This document shows, piece by piece, positions 1-7,825 of a DNA stretch of 40,949 bases. The stretch covers positions 1-40,949 of the forward strand of contig CAIKHN010000032.1 of assembly GCA_903827265.1 (NCBI GenBank), given 5' to 3'. The notes beneath the pieces are model-generated. The model saw only the letters and a program-made list of their open reading frames with translations, was not told where the DNA came from and searched no databases. Position 1 is the first letter of the stretch. Each line of letters begins with the position of its first letter. A program made the translations under genes and the position numbers. The DNA is from Candidatus Uhrbacteria bacterium (GTDB lineage: Bacteria; Patescibacteriota; Patescibacteriia; UBA9934).

Positions 1-267
1 AAGGTCTCCTCGGAGTCCGTCCTCGCCGATCTCGCGAAGAAGGGTCGTCGTGCCGCCACGGCCGCCGAAACGTTGCTCTACGGAATCATGAACCCCGAAG
101 AACAACGGAAGTACTGGATCGTCGGCCTCGGCCAGGTCTGGGTGGGTTCCGACGGGGACGGGTACGTGGTCGTGCTGCGCGAGGGCGCTCGCAGTCGCGG
201 CGCGGACCTGTACCCCGTCGCGGACGACTGGTTTGCGAGCTGCCGGTTCCTCTCCTTCCCGCTGTAG
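1..267 (+). CDS. GC-rich orphan protein, C-terminal part (paralogue of 28821-29366)
   Basis: The frame is open from the first base to the TAG at 265-267, so the 5' end lies outside the window; 88 residues are visible. I do not recognise the family. The peptide aligns with the C-terminal half of the protein at 28821-29366: both have a VLxxLxxxxRRxATxAExLxY stretch followed by a strand-rich region, and both end in FLSFPL or FLTFPL. Codons are strongly C/G-ending (GCC, CTC, GTC, GAC), unlike ctpA next door (GCG/GCA, GTT, CTT). A GC-rich terminator follows at 299-330. Function unknown; the paralogy is read directly from the two translations. Confidence 0.75.
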   Translation, partial: KVSSESVLADLAKKGRRAATAAETLLYGIMNPEEQRKYWIVGLGQVWVGSDGDGYVVVLREGARSRGADLYPVADDWFASCRFLSFPL

Positions 268-298
268 TTCACCGTGCTCGAGCTTCGAGCGCACACGG

Positions 299-330
299 CC
301 GGGCCTGTCTCACGAAGACGGCCCGGTTTT
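299..330 (+). terminator. intrinsic terminator after the first orphan gene
   Basis: Stem CCGGGCC/GGCCCGG, extended by GTCT/AGAC around a CACGA loop, then TTTT. It resembles the hairpin after the orphan at 21827-22765, which also combines a GGCCCG arm with an AGAC/GTCT inner stem. Confidence 0.85.
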
Positions 331-377
331 GCGTTTGGGATCGATTCAGTTTTTGCTCTGTGCTACCATTCCTCTAT

Positions 378-1610
378 ATGCGTTTTTCTCGTTCGCCACT
401 TTCGGCGCCGTTGCAGGCGTCCGGTGCGGTTTTGGTCGCAGTGATCTGCGTGGTGTTCGGATACACGCTTGGTTCGCATCAATCAGCACAGGCAGGTGTT
501 CCTGATGGTGAAGGCCATGTTACGAATCAGGGTTTTATCCCGCCGGACGTGAGTAGCGATGCAGACTTCGCGACATTTTGGGATGTCTGGCGCATGGTGA
601 AAGCAAAATATGTCGATCAACCTGTTTCGGAAAAGAATTTGTATTACGGTTCTGTTGCAGGAATGGTTGCGAGTTTGAACGATCCATACTCCACGTACTT
701 CACACCGGAAGATGCAAAGGCATTCGACGAACAGCTTGCGGGAAGTTTTTTCGGCATTGGTGCGCAGCTCGACATGAAGGATAATCAGATTGTGGTTGTT
801 GCGCCGTTGCCTGGAACGCCAGCGGATCGCGCAGGTTTGCGGACGAGTGATGTTATTGCTGCGATCGACGGTACAGCGACCGACGGCATGAGTATCGATG
901 AAGCGGTCGCGAAGATTCGTGGAGAAAAAGGAACTGCAGTTGTACTGAGTATTCTTCGCGATGGATCCGAGGATGTGCAAGAATTTTCCATTGTTCGCGA
1001 TGAAATTACGGTGGACAGCGTGACGTATACCATGCGTGACGACCACGTTGCAGTGATTGCGATTTCGATGTTTAATGAAGACACTTCTTCGCTTTTTGCG
1101 AAGGCTGCACAAAATGCAGTAAACGACGGCGCGACGAGCATTCTGCTTGATTTGCGCAACAACCCAGGCGGTTTGCTTGATTCGGCTATCGATCTTGCCG
1201 GATACTGGATTCCAAAAGGCGGCACAGCCGTGATTGAGGACGTTCGTGGACAGAAAACGGAATATCCAACGTCCGGTGCCGGGAGCTTGAAGGACATTCC
1301 AACTGCAGTGTTGGTGAACGGCGGATCGGCATCTGCTGCGGAAATTCTTGCAGGTGCGTTGCAAGATACGCACGAAGCACGGGTTATCGGAGAACAGACG
1401 TTCGGAAAAGGTTCGGTGCAGCAGTACGAGGATCTTCCAGACGGCGGCGCAGTAAAAATCACCGTCGCTCGATGGCTGACTCCACTCGGACGTTCAATTG
1501 ATAAACAAGGAATTGCTCCAGATGACGTTGTTCCTCTGACGCTTGACGACATTCATGCCAAACACGATACCCAATTCACCGCGGCGCTCAATTTCCTCCA
1601 GAAGGAATAA
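378..1610 (+). CDS. ctpA: C-terminal processing protease, S41 family with PDZ domain
   Basis: 410-residue serine protease that would cleave the C-termini of envelope proteins outside the membrane. One N-terminal membrane anchor (about residues 12-30), a PDZ domain (about 125-205), then the S41 core. The catalytic Ser319 (in NGGSASAAEI) and Lys344 (in TFGKGSVQ) are 25 residues apart, as in the family's Ser-Lys dyad. Start: a GTG at 360 is in frame, but a -10-like TACCAT at 364-369 lies inside that extension and ends 8 nt before ATG 378, so a leaderless start at 378 fits better. The Nudix gene overlaps its 3' end. Confidence 0.93.
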   Translation: MRFSRSPLSAPLQASGAVLVAVICVVFGYTLGSHQSAQAGVPDGEGHVTNQGFIPPDVSSDADFATFWDVWRMVKAKYVDQPVSEKNLYYGSVAGMVASLNDPYSTYFTPEDAKAFDEQLAGSFFGIGAQLDMKDNQIVVVAPLPGTPADRAGLRTSDVIAAIDGTATDGMSIDEAVAKIRGEKGTAVVLSILRDGSEDVQEFSIVRDEITVDSVTYTMRDDHVAVIAISMFNEDTSSLFAKAAQNAVNDGATSILLDLRNNPGGLLDSAIDLAGYWIPKGGTAVIEDVRGQKTEYPTSGAGSLKDIPTAVLVNGGSASAAEILAGALQDTHEARVIGEQTFGKGSVQQYEDLPDGGAVKITVARWLTPLGRSIDKQGIAPDDVVPLTLDDIHAKHDTQFTAALNFLQKE

Positions 1611-2172
1611 AGGAGAAGAAGAACGCCATCGAACAGAGGTCTCTGCTGGAGGTCTCGTGTTTAAGCGTGTCAACGGGCTGGTATACTTCGCAATGGTGAA
1701 GGACTCGTACGGCAAGTGGGCATTTCCAAAAGGTCACGTTCGCCAAGGAGAGTCGTATCGTGACGGCGCAACGCGAGAGATTCGCGAAGAGATGGGCCTG
1801 ACTGGCTTGCGCATGGTATGCCGACTCGACACCATCGATATCTGGTTCCGCGATCGCTTTGTCCACAAAGGAAAGCTCGTGCATAAGTACATTCATTATT
1901 TCTTGTTTGAGGCAGACGCAGACGCTACGGTGCGTCGTCCAACTCCGCAGGAACAAGGAGAAACGATCCGTGCGGTGGGATGGGTTCCAGCAAGAGACTT
2001 GCTTCGGCGCTCAAGTTACCGTGACATGATCCACATCATTAAGAAAGCGTTACGTCTATGCTCGTCTCCCTCCTCAACGATGTCCGCTCCCTCGGCCCCA
2101 AAGGCGCCATCGTCGACGTCCCCGAAGGCTACGCCCGAAGCTTCCTCTTTCCTGAACACCTTGCGGTTTTAG
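1555..2172 (+). CDS. Nudix hydrolase with an overlapping Ser/Pro/Ala tail
   Basis: 205 residues. A complete Nudix box (G-x5-E-x7-REIREEMG-L, residues 60-82) predicts hydrolysis of a nucleoside diphosphate linked to another group; the substrate cannot be read from sequence. The domain seems to end near residue 165. The last 38 residues, rich in Ser, Pro and Ala, are encoded over the first 115 nt of rplI in another frame. The only in-frame ATG is at 1555 (TTG at 1543), so the gene also overlaps the last 56 nt of ctpA. The AAGGAG at 1610-1615 has no usable start after it. Translation is probably coupled to ctpA. Confidence 0.88.
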   Translation: MPNTIPNSPRRSISSRRNKGEEERHRTEVSAGGLVFKRVNGLVYFAMVKDSYGKWAFPKGHVRQGESYRDGATREIREEMGLTGLRMVCRLDTIDIWFRDRFVHKGKLVHKYIHYFLFEADADATVRRPTPQEQGETIRAVGWVPARDLLRRSSYRDMIHIIKKALRLCSSPSSTMSAPSAPKAPSSTSPKATPEASSFLNTLRF

Positions 2173-2492
2173 CATCAAAAAGCGTTGTCGCTGCGGACAA
2201 GGCGCTCGACGATCGTCCAAAGGAATCAAAGGCTGAACGCGAGGAGCGTGAACTCGCCGGCGAAATTGATGGTCTCGAGATTGTTCGATTGGTTAAGCAA
2301 GAAAAAGGCCTGCCCGCATCGGCGGTTGGACGGGAAGACGTAAAACAAGGTTTGAAAGAGCTCGGTTTCAAAGTTCCGCTCGACTTTATCGGTTTAAAAA
2401 AGCCGCTGAAAGAATTCGGAACGTTCGATGTTCCTGTCACATTTCCTTCCGGATTCGAATCCCAACTTTCCGTCATTATCGAAGCAGCCTAA
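2058..2492 (+). CDS. rplI: 50S ribosomal protein L9
   Basis: 144 residues, usual length for L9. The N-terminal domain motif GxxxxVxxGYARxFLFP is present (GYARSFLFP near residue 24), then a long charged helix and the C-terminal rRNA-binding domain. It starts inside the Nudix gene, 115 nt before that gene's stop, without a visible SD. The first 36 codons are almost all C-ending (CTC, GTC, TCC, GGC, GCC) and then the codon use reverts to GCG/GTT/AAA after the Nudix stop, which suggests constraint from the overlapping frame. L9 is reported missing in some CPR lineages, so its presence helps placement. Confidence 0.95.
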   Translation: MLVSLLNDVRSLGPKGAIVDVPEGYARSFLFPEHLAVLASKSVVAADKALDDRPKESKAEREERELAGEIDGLEIVRLVKQEKGLPASAVGREDVKQGLKELGFKVPLDFIGLKKPLKEFGTFDVPVTFPSGFESQLSVIIEAA

Positions 2493-2564
2493 CAAGGCTG
2501 TTTTCGATGTGATACCATAACGAAGTCTTATCCCCACAAGACGTTTATTCTTTATTCTTGCAGT

Positions 2565-2852
2565 ATGTTGAGCAAAAAAGACGTCGTACTCTTGAGGGGG
2601 ATGTTTCAGGAGCAGGAAAGTCGGTTCGATCAGAAATTAGATGATCTGAAGGAAGGCCTTCGCGATGAGATGCGTTCGTGTATCTCTGCGTCGGAGGCGC
2701 GAATGACGAGCCGAATGGATGGTGCACTCGAGCGAGTGAAGACCGAAATCATCGATGCAATCGGAGAGATTCTCGATGAATCAGTTCTTCTCCAGATTTC
2801 GGATCTGCAGACCGACATGCGACGAGTGAAGAATCATCTCCAAATGGCCTAA
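2565..2852 (+). CDS. small coiled-coil protein of unknown function
   Basis: 95 residues, highly charged and almost entirely predicted helix/coiled coil (QEQESRFDQKLDDLKEGL, then SRMDGALERVKTEIIDAIGE). No signal peptide or enzyme motif. A -10-like TATTCT at 2553-2558 ends 6 nt before the ATG, giving a leaderless start. A GC-rich hairpin follows the stop. It may be a scaffold or DNA-associated protein, but nothing in the sequence decides this. Confidence 0.75.
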   Translation: MLSKKDVVLLRGMFQEQESRFDQKLDDLKEGLRDEMRSCISASEARMTSRMDGALERVKTEIIDAIGEILDESVLLQISDLQTDMRRVKNHLQMA

Positions 2853-2858
2853 TACAAT

Positions 2859-2886
2859 GCTCCGCCCCGGCGGAGCGTTTCGTTTC
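2859..2886 (+). terminator. hairpin between the coiled-coil gene and pyrG
   Basis: Stem GCTCCG/CGGAGC around a CCCCGG loop, followed by a T-rich run (GTTTCGTTTCT) that reaches the pyrG start. Probably terminates the upstream gene. A TACAAT at 2853-2858 lies just before it; if that is a promoter, the hairpin would be partly in the pyrG leader. Confidence 0.6.
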
Positions 2887-2887
2887 T

Positions 2888-4543
2888 ATGCATCATCGAT
2901 ATATTTTCATCGTTGGCGGAGTCATGAGCGGGGTAGGAAAAGGAACATCGAGCGCTGCACTCGGATTAACGCTGAAGGCGCGCGGGTTTTCGGTGACGGC
3001 GGTGAAGATCGATCCGTATGTGAACGTGGATGCGGGGACGATGAACCCGGTGGAACATGGCGAAGTGTTCGTCACGATTGACGGAGATGAAACAGATCAA
3101 GACATTGGAAACTATGAACGATTCCTCGACGAGAACATCACGTCGGTGAACTACATGACAACGGGTCGAGTCTATCAATCAGTCATCGAACGCGAACGAA
3201 GAGGGGATTATCACGGAAAATGTGTCGAGGTTGTTCCACGTGTGCCAGAGGAGGTAATCGATCGTCTCGAGAAGGCGGCAAAGAAAGCAAAGGCGGATTT
3301 TGTGCTCGTCGAAATTGGCGGCACGGTCGGTGAATATGAAAATATTCTTTTCCTTGAGGCGATTCGCATGATGAAGTTAAAGAACGCTGACGATGTTCGC
3401 ACGGTGCTCGTGAGCTATCTTCCGGTTCCGCCATCGATTGGCGAAATGAAAACGAAGCCGACGCAACACGCCGTCCGCGAGGTGAATCGTATTGGTATTA
3501 ATCCTGAATTTTTGATTTGTCGATCAGAGGTCGCGCTTGATGCTCCTCGACGCGAAAAGTTGAGTCGATTCTGCGGCGTTCATCCGTCGCACATTATTAC
3601 CGCGCCAAATGCGAAGAGTATTTACGAAGTTCCACGATTATTCGACGAGCAAGGTTTTGCGGATTCGATGGTGAAGTCGTTCCGAATGAAGCCGCGCATG
3701 GTGCCAGATCTTAGCGCTTGGGATTCGCTTGCAAACACTATCGAAACGGTCGATCGTCCGGTTCGCATCGGCGTTATTGGAAAATATTTCTCAACCGGAG
3801 ACTTCGTGCTCTCTGATGCGTATCTCTCCGTGCTTGAGGCAATTAAGCACGCGGCGTGGAGTATTGGAAGAAAACCGGTGATTGAATGGTTGAACAGCGA
3901 GGCATACGAACAAGATTCGTCGAAACTTGAGGAACTTTCCCGGTACGATGGCGTGTTGGTTCCTGGCGGATTCGGCTCGCGCGGCATTGAGGGAAAGATG
4001 GCTGCGATTCACTATGTTCGCGAACACAAAATTCCGTATTTTGGTATTTGCTACGGTATGCAGTGTGCGGTGATTGAATTTGCGCGATCGGTACTCGGGC
4101 TTGCCGATGCACATACTACGGAGATTGCACCAAAGACGAAGAATCCGGTGATTCATTTGATGAATGATCAGGCGAAGAAATTAAAGGGAACCGGAATTGG
4201 TGGAACGCTTCGTCTTGGATCGTATCGTTGTGATTTGAAGGCGGGATCGATTTCTCGCGAATCGTATGGCGCCGATCAAATCTCGGAGCGCCACCGTCAC
4301 CGATATGAGTTCAATAACGTGTATCGAGAACGTCTCATTGACGCCGGCCTCGTCATTGCCGGCACATCGCCAGACGATCGCCTTGTTGAGATTGTTGAGG
4401 TCGCTGATCATCCATTTTTCGTCGGTGTGCAATTCCATCCAGAGTTTCAGTCGCGACCGCTCCGACCTCACCCTTTGTTTGTAAAATTTGTCCAAGCTTC
4501 TTCTGACAAACACGATTCAACCCTTAGGGTTGATCAACCCTAA
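2888..4543 (+). CDS. pyrG: CTP synthase (glutamine-hydrolysing)
   Basis: 551 residues, normal length. The synthetase domain (about 1-270) begins with the ATP-binding VMSGVGKGT and carries the conserved KIDPYVNVDAGTMNP. The class I glutamine amidotransferase domain (about 290-540) has the nucleophile Cys388 in GICYGMQ and the His517/Glu519 pair in FHPEF. Makes CTP from UTP, ATP and glutamine in the cytoplasm. The last nine codons (DSTLRVDQP) are encoded by a perfect 38-bp palindrome, so the native C-terminus may have been replaced by a repeat; the catalytic domains are untouched. Confidence 0.97.
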   Translation: MHHRYIFIVGGVMSGVGKGTSSAALGLTLKARGFSVTAVKIDPYVNVDAGTMNPVEHGEVFVTIDGDETDQDIGNYERFLDENITSVNYMTTGRVYQSVIERERRGDYHGKCVEVVPRVPEEVIDRLEKAAKKAKADFVLVEIGGTVGEYENILFLEAIRMMKLKNADDVRTVLVSYLPVPPSIGEMKTKPTQHAVREVNRIGINPEFLICRSEVALDAPRREKLSRFCGVHPSHIITAPNAKSIYEVPRLFDEQGFADSMVKSFRMKPRMVPDLSAWDSLANTIETVDRPVRIGVIGKYFSTGDFVLSDAYLSVLEAIKHAAWSIGRKPVIEWLNSEAYEQDSSKLEELSRYDGVLVPGGFGSRGIEGKMAAIHYVREHKIPYFGICYGMQCAVIEFARSVLGLADAHTTEIAPKTKNPVIHLMNDQAKKLKGTGIGGTLRLGSYRCDLKAGSISRESYGADQISERHRHRYEFNNVYRERLIDAGLVIAGTSPDDRLVEIVEVADHPFFVGVQFHPEFQSRPLRPHPLFVKFVQASSDKHDSTLRVDQP

Positions 4544-4552
4544 GGGTTGAAT
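4515..4552. repeat. perfect 38-bp palindrome over the pyrG stop codon
   Basis: Every base from 4515 to 4552 pairs with its mirror about 4533/4534; the centre is TTGATCAA and each arm carries CCCTAAGGG or its complement. The pyrG stop is inside it. It precedes the ordinary pyrG/rpmA terminator and has no T run, so it is not a normal terminator. Function unknown. Confidence 0.9.
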
Positions 4553-4564
4553 GTGAAGAAATGC

Positions 4565-4597
4565 AAAACCCCAGCCGATTGGCTGGGGTTTTGTTTT
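4565..4597. terminator. bidirectional terminator between pyrG and rpmA
   Basis: Stem AAAACCCCAGCC/GGCTGGGGTTTT around GATT, with T runs on both strands. It sits between two converging genes and can serve both. Confidence 0.92.
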
Positions 4598-4601
4598 GCG
4601 A

Positions 4602-4880
4602 TTACGCGGTTTTGATAGAAACGAAGGTTCGGAGCTTGAGCTTTCCGGTGAAGTCCGGAACGCGCTTCTTCATGAAGGATACTGCGCCGTCTTTGAGGGC
4701 GTAGAGGGTGAAGTCTTTGCCGGCGCGGACGTTCTTTCCTGGGTGAACCTGTGTTCCGCGCTGACGAATAATGATTTCGCCAATTTGAACTTGGGTACCG
4801 TCGGAACGCTTGACTCCAAGGCGTTTTGCTTGGGAGTCGCGGCCGTTACGTGTAGATCCTTGGGCTAATTTATGTGCCAT
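4602..4880 (-). CDS. rpmA: 50S ribosomal protein L27
   Basis: 92 residues. The start [16 protein letters not shown] matches the conserved L27 N-terminus that reaches the peptidyl-transferase centre; there is no extra N-terminal cleavage peptide of the kind seen in Firmicutes. Followed by the conserved KRLGVKR and IIIRQRGT. It stands alone: rplU (L21), its usual partner, is not next to it in this window. A -10-like TAATCT (4936-4941, minus strand) would give a leader of about 50 nt containing a 17-nt palindrome. Confidence 0.96.
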   Translation of the reverse strand: MAHKLAQGSTRNGRDSQAKRLGVKRSDGTQVQIGEIIIRQRGTQVHPGKNVRAGKDFTLYALKDGAVSFMKKRVPDFTGKLKLRTFVSIKTA

Positions 4881-4901
4881 ACTTGGGGTAAGTGCCGGAC
4901 T

Positions 4902-4918
4902 CCGATCACAGTGATCGG
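4902..4918. promoter_or_regulatory. palindrome in the rpmA leader
   Basis: CCGATCAC-A-GTGATCGG, a perfect 8+1+8 inverted repeat 22 nt upstream of the rpmA start. It could be an mRNA hairpin for autoregulation or an operator. There is no T run, so it is not a terminator. Confidence 0.5.
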
Positions 4919-5016
4919 TGCGGCTAACGGTGGGTAGATTAGCCTAATTCCTGTGGAGCGTCAAGCAGAAACTGGGGCTATCCGTGGATGAAAAATGGAG
5001 TATACTGTGAAAAGCT

Positions 5017-5253
5017 ATGCGAAACGCGATTTTGGCTGCTTTGGAGGATATTCGGCAGAGTTTACGCCTGCATAGGGGCGGAATCGAACTTGTCGATCTG
5101 GACGAGGATTCCGGGGTTGTTTCTTTGAGATTCACTGGTGCTTGTGCCGGCTGTGCCCTTTCTGACGTTACCATGAAAAAAGGGGTTGAAGTGGTGCTTT
5201 GCGAGCGTGTTCCTGGGATTCGAAAAATTCTTACCATCAACACGCATGTCTAA
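5017..5253 (+). CDS. NifU C-terminal-domain-like iron-sulfur protein
   Basis: 78 residues covering a single NifU-like domain. The CAGC motif (CxxC, about residues 43-46) is the expected Fe-S binding site, followed by KKGVEVVLCERVPGI typical of the domain. Probably a small Fe-S carrier or scaffold. A -10 box TATACT at 5001-5006 lies 10 nt before the ATG, with no SD. The next gene starts inside its stop (ATGTCTAA overlap). No Fe-S assembly partners are in the window. Confidence 0.85.
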   Translation: MRNAILAALEDIRQSLRLHRGGIELVDLDEDSGVVSLRFTGACAGCALSDVTMKKGVEVVLCERVPGIRKILTINTHV

Positions 5254-5638
5254 GATTATCGTCGAGCGGAAGGGTCGGATCGCCGTGCTGTTTCGTGTGG
5301 AGTATTTTCGGCTAGGGGTTGCGCTGACGATTGGGTGTATTTTAGGTTCGTTTGTGCTTATTCTCTGGCGGTTGTTTCCTGAGATTTACGGAAAGGACAT
5401 TATTCCTCTCCATTACAATATTCACTACGGTGTGGATTGGACGGGTGCGTGGTGGCAGATTTTTGTGTACCCCGTTGCCGCGGCAGTGATGAGCGTGGTG
5501 AATGTTGGAATCGCGATGGGTATTATTCATCGTGAGCCAATGCTCGCGAGGGTGGTGCTCGTGGGAACCGTGCTTCTCTCGGTATTTCTCTTTTGCTCCA
5601 CTGTTTTTGTGGTGCTTATGAATATTGTTTATGGTTGA
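5246..5638 (+). CDS. three-helix membrane protein of unknown function
   Basis: 130 residues with three hydrophobic segments (about 20-40, 68-90 and 100-125). Start 5246 is preferred over the in-frame 5186 because it overlaps the NifU-like stop by 8 bp in the same way that mraY overlaps this gene's stop. Unrecognised family. Position directly before mraY in a tight operon suggests an envelope role, but this is inference from context only. Confidence 0.75.
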   Translation: MSKIIVERKGRIAVLFRVEYFRLGVALTIGCILGSFVLILWRLFPEIYGKDIIPLHYNIHYGVDWTGAWWQIFVYPVAAAVMSVVNVGIAMGIIHREPMLARVVLVGTVLLSVFLFCSTVFVVLMNIVYG

Positions 5639-6695
5639 TGCTTTTGCAATCACAAAAATTCTCTTGCTTGGTACAGCGAGTTTCGTTGCTGCGATTTGGT
5701 GGACGCCGCTTTTAACGCACGTGTTGTATCGATTCCGATTAGGGAAGTCGATTCGTAGCGCCGTGAAGGCGCCGATGTTTGCAAAACTACATGCAAAAAA
5801 AGCTGGCGTACCAACGATGGGCGGCGTTCTTGTTTGGGGAACGGTTGGCGCAATGGCGGTATTTTTTTCTGCGTGTCACATCTTTTTTCCAAATAGTGCA
5901 CTTGCCGAGCTCAATTTCCTTTCGCGTTCGCAAACATGGTTGCCGGTTGCTGCGCTCGTTGCTGCCGGAATTATTGGTCTTGCCGACGACTTCATGAACG
6001 TGTTTCGCGTGGGGCCTGATGGTGGAGGTCTCCACGTACGGCATCGTTTGGCATTGTATGCGATCGTTGCAGCCGTTGGCGCTTGGTGGTTTACCGCAAA
6101 ACTTGGATTTGATTCGTTGCACGTTCCGTTCGTTGGCGATGTTGTTGTTGGTGTTGTGCCGTACGCCCTTTTCTTTATTGGCGTTATCGTTGCTACATCA
6201 TTCTCTGTGAATCAAACTGATGGTCTTGATGGTTTGGCTGGTGGAACGCTGGCAAGCGCATTCGGCGCGTACTCGCTTATTGCGGTTATGCAGGGACGGT
6301 ACGATCTTGCGGCATTTTGTGCGGTGGTGATGGGTGCGCTATTCGCGTTCCTTTGGTTCAATATTTACCCTGCGCGGTTTATTATGGGCGACACTGGTGC
6401 AATGTCGCTCGGCGTTACGCTCGGTGTTGTTGCCATGATTACCAATCAGCCACTATTACTTCCGTTAATTGGATTTATTTTTGTGCTGGAGATGGTGACG
6501 ACTATTTTGCAGATGGGTTCAAAAAAGCTTTTTGGGAAAAAGATTTTCCTCATTGCGCCAATTCATCATCACTTTGAGGCGCTCGGTTGGCCAGAGCCAA
6601 AGGTCGTGATGCGCTTTTGGGTAATTTCCTGGATTACCGCTGCTCTCGGTGTGCTTCTCGCGTTGCTTGATGTCGCGGTGAAGATTTCGTCATAG
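5631..6695 (+). CDS. mraY: phospho-N-acetylmuramoyl-pentapeptide transferase
   Basis: 354-residue polytopic membrane enzyme that transfers phospho-MurNAc-peptide to undecaprenyl phosphate, making lipid I. Conserved features visible: VPTMGG near residue 60, LADDFMN (the Asp-Asp pair) near 117, NQTDGLDGLAGG near 195, GDTGAMSLG near 255 and the PIHHHFE loop near 305. ATG 5631 is preferred to TTG 5625; it overlaps the preceding stop by 8 bp. ftsW follows after 2 nt. Confidence 0.96.
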   Translation: MVDAFAITKILLLGTASFVAAIWWTPLLTHVLYRFRLGKSIRSAVKAPMFAKLHAKKAGVPTMGGVLVWGTVGAMAVFFSACHIFFPNSALAELNFLSRSQTWLPVAALVAAGIIGLADDFMNVFRVGPDGGGLHVRHRLALYAIVAAVGAWWFTAKLGFDSLHVPFVGDVVVGVVPYALFFIGVIVATSFSVNQTDGLDGLAGGTLASAFGAYSLIAVMQGRYDLAAFCAVVMGALFAFLWFNIYPARFIMGDTGAMSLGVTLGVVAMITNQPLLLPLIGFIFVLEMVTTILQMGSKKLFGKKIFLIAPIHHHFEALGWPEPKVVMRFWVISWITAALGVLLALLDVAVKISS

Positions 6696-6697
6696 CT

Positions 6698-7816
6698 ATG
6701 TCCGTTTTTGCAGGCATCCGCAACGCAGACCGCACCTTTCTTGCGCTTCTTGGCGGATTGCTTTTGCTTGGACTCGTGTTGCTTGCATCAGCGTCTGGCC
6801 CAACGGGATTCGTAAAGTTCCATGACACGTATTACTTTTTAAAGCATCAAATGATTTTCGGTTTGGTGCCTGGAGCGATTGGGTTTTTTCTTGCCAGTCG
6901 TGTGCCGTACGGAACGTATCGTCGGTTTGCGGGAGTGATGTTGATTATTTCCATCGTCCTATTGCTCTCGGTGTTTATTCCTGGGCTTGGAACTGATCTT
7001 GGCACGTTTGCTCGACAGTGGATTGTGCTTGGGCCGTTAACGCTTCAGCCGTCGGAACTCGTGAAGTTAACATTTTTGTTTTACATTGCGGCATGGATGG
7101 AAAAGCGAACCGAACATGAAATTCGTGACGTGCACAGTGGACTTATTCCGTTTGCCATTGTGCTTTCGGTGGTGATGGGGTTGCTCTTGCTTGAACATGA
7201 CACTGGAACACTTGGCGTGATTGTTATCATGGCGCTTGGCGTGTATTTCGCCGCCGGAGCGCCGTTTCGATACTTTGCGTTGTTCGGCACGAGTGGCGGC
7301 GTGCTTCTTGCGCTGCTCCTCACATTCTCGTCGTATCGTCGTGAGCGATTTATTACGTTTTTGCACCCAGAATTAGATCCGCTGCATACGGGGTATCACA
7401 TCAATCAAGCGTTGCTTGCTATTGGGAGTGGGGGATTTTTTGGAAGAGGTTATGGGCATAGCTTGCAGAAGTTTCAGTATCTTCCGGAAGTTGCCGGCGA
7501 TTCGATTTTTGCGGTGATTGGTGAAGAGCTTGGTTTTTTGTTAACGACGGCATTCCTTGTGTTGTACGTTGGATTTTTACAGCGTGGTTTTAAGGTTGCT
7601 GCAGCATCTCGTGACGCATTCGGGAGATATCTTGCCGTTGGAGTGATGTCGTGGATTGGTGCACAAGCGTTTTTCAATATTGCTGCGATGGTTGGTGTGC
7701 TTCCAATTACGGGCGTGCCGCTTCCGTTGGTCAGTTACGGAGGAACGGCGCTTGCCGTAACGCTTACCGCACTTGGTGTTGTTGTGAATGTATCGTCGCA
7801 TTCCAAAAATGTATAA
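6698..7816 (+). CDS. ftsW: FtsW/RodA-family lipid II polymerase
   Basis: 372 residues with about ten membrane segments (SEDS family glycosyltransferase). The family motif PLVSYGGTA lies near residue 347, and the large loop with an IGEELGF-type segment precedes it. Assigned to FtsW rather than RodA by position between mraY and murG; the motif alone does not separate them. The stop codon overlaps the -10 box of murG. Confidence 0.92.
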   Translation: MSVFAGIRNADRTFLALLGGLLLLGLVLLASASGPTGFVKFHDTYYFLKHQMIFGLVPGAIGFFLASRVPYGTYRRFAGVMLIISIVLLLSVFIPGLGTDLGTFARQWIVLGPLTLQPSELVKLTFLFYIAAWMEKRTEHEIRDVHSGLIPFAIVLSVVMGLLLLEHDTGTLGVIVIMALGVYFAAGAPFRYFALFGTSGGVLLALLLTFSSYRRERFITFLHPELDPLHTGYHINQALLAIGSGGFFGRGYGHSLQKFQYLPEVAGDSIFAVIGEELGFLLTTAFLVLYVGFLQRGFKVAAASRDAFGRYLAVGVMSWIGAQAFFNIAAMVGVLPITGVPLPLVSYGGTALAVTLTALGVVVNVSSHSKNV

Positions 7817-7825
7817 TTCGTTGGT

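Noticed and set aside
483-1552. Long minus-strand ORFs opposite ctpA
   Set aside because: Shadow frames; the plus strand encodes a clear S41 protease with catalytic residues.
2853-2858. TACAAT as the pyrG promoter -10
   Set aside because: It lies over the end of the preceding gene right before a terminator-like hairpin; kept only as a possibility.
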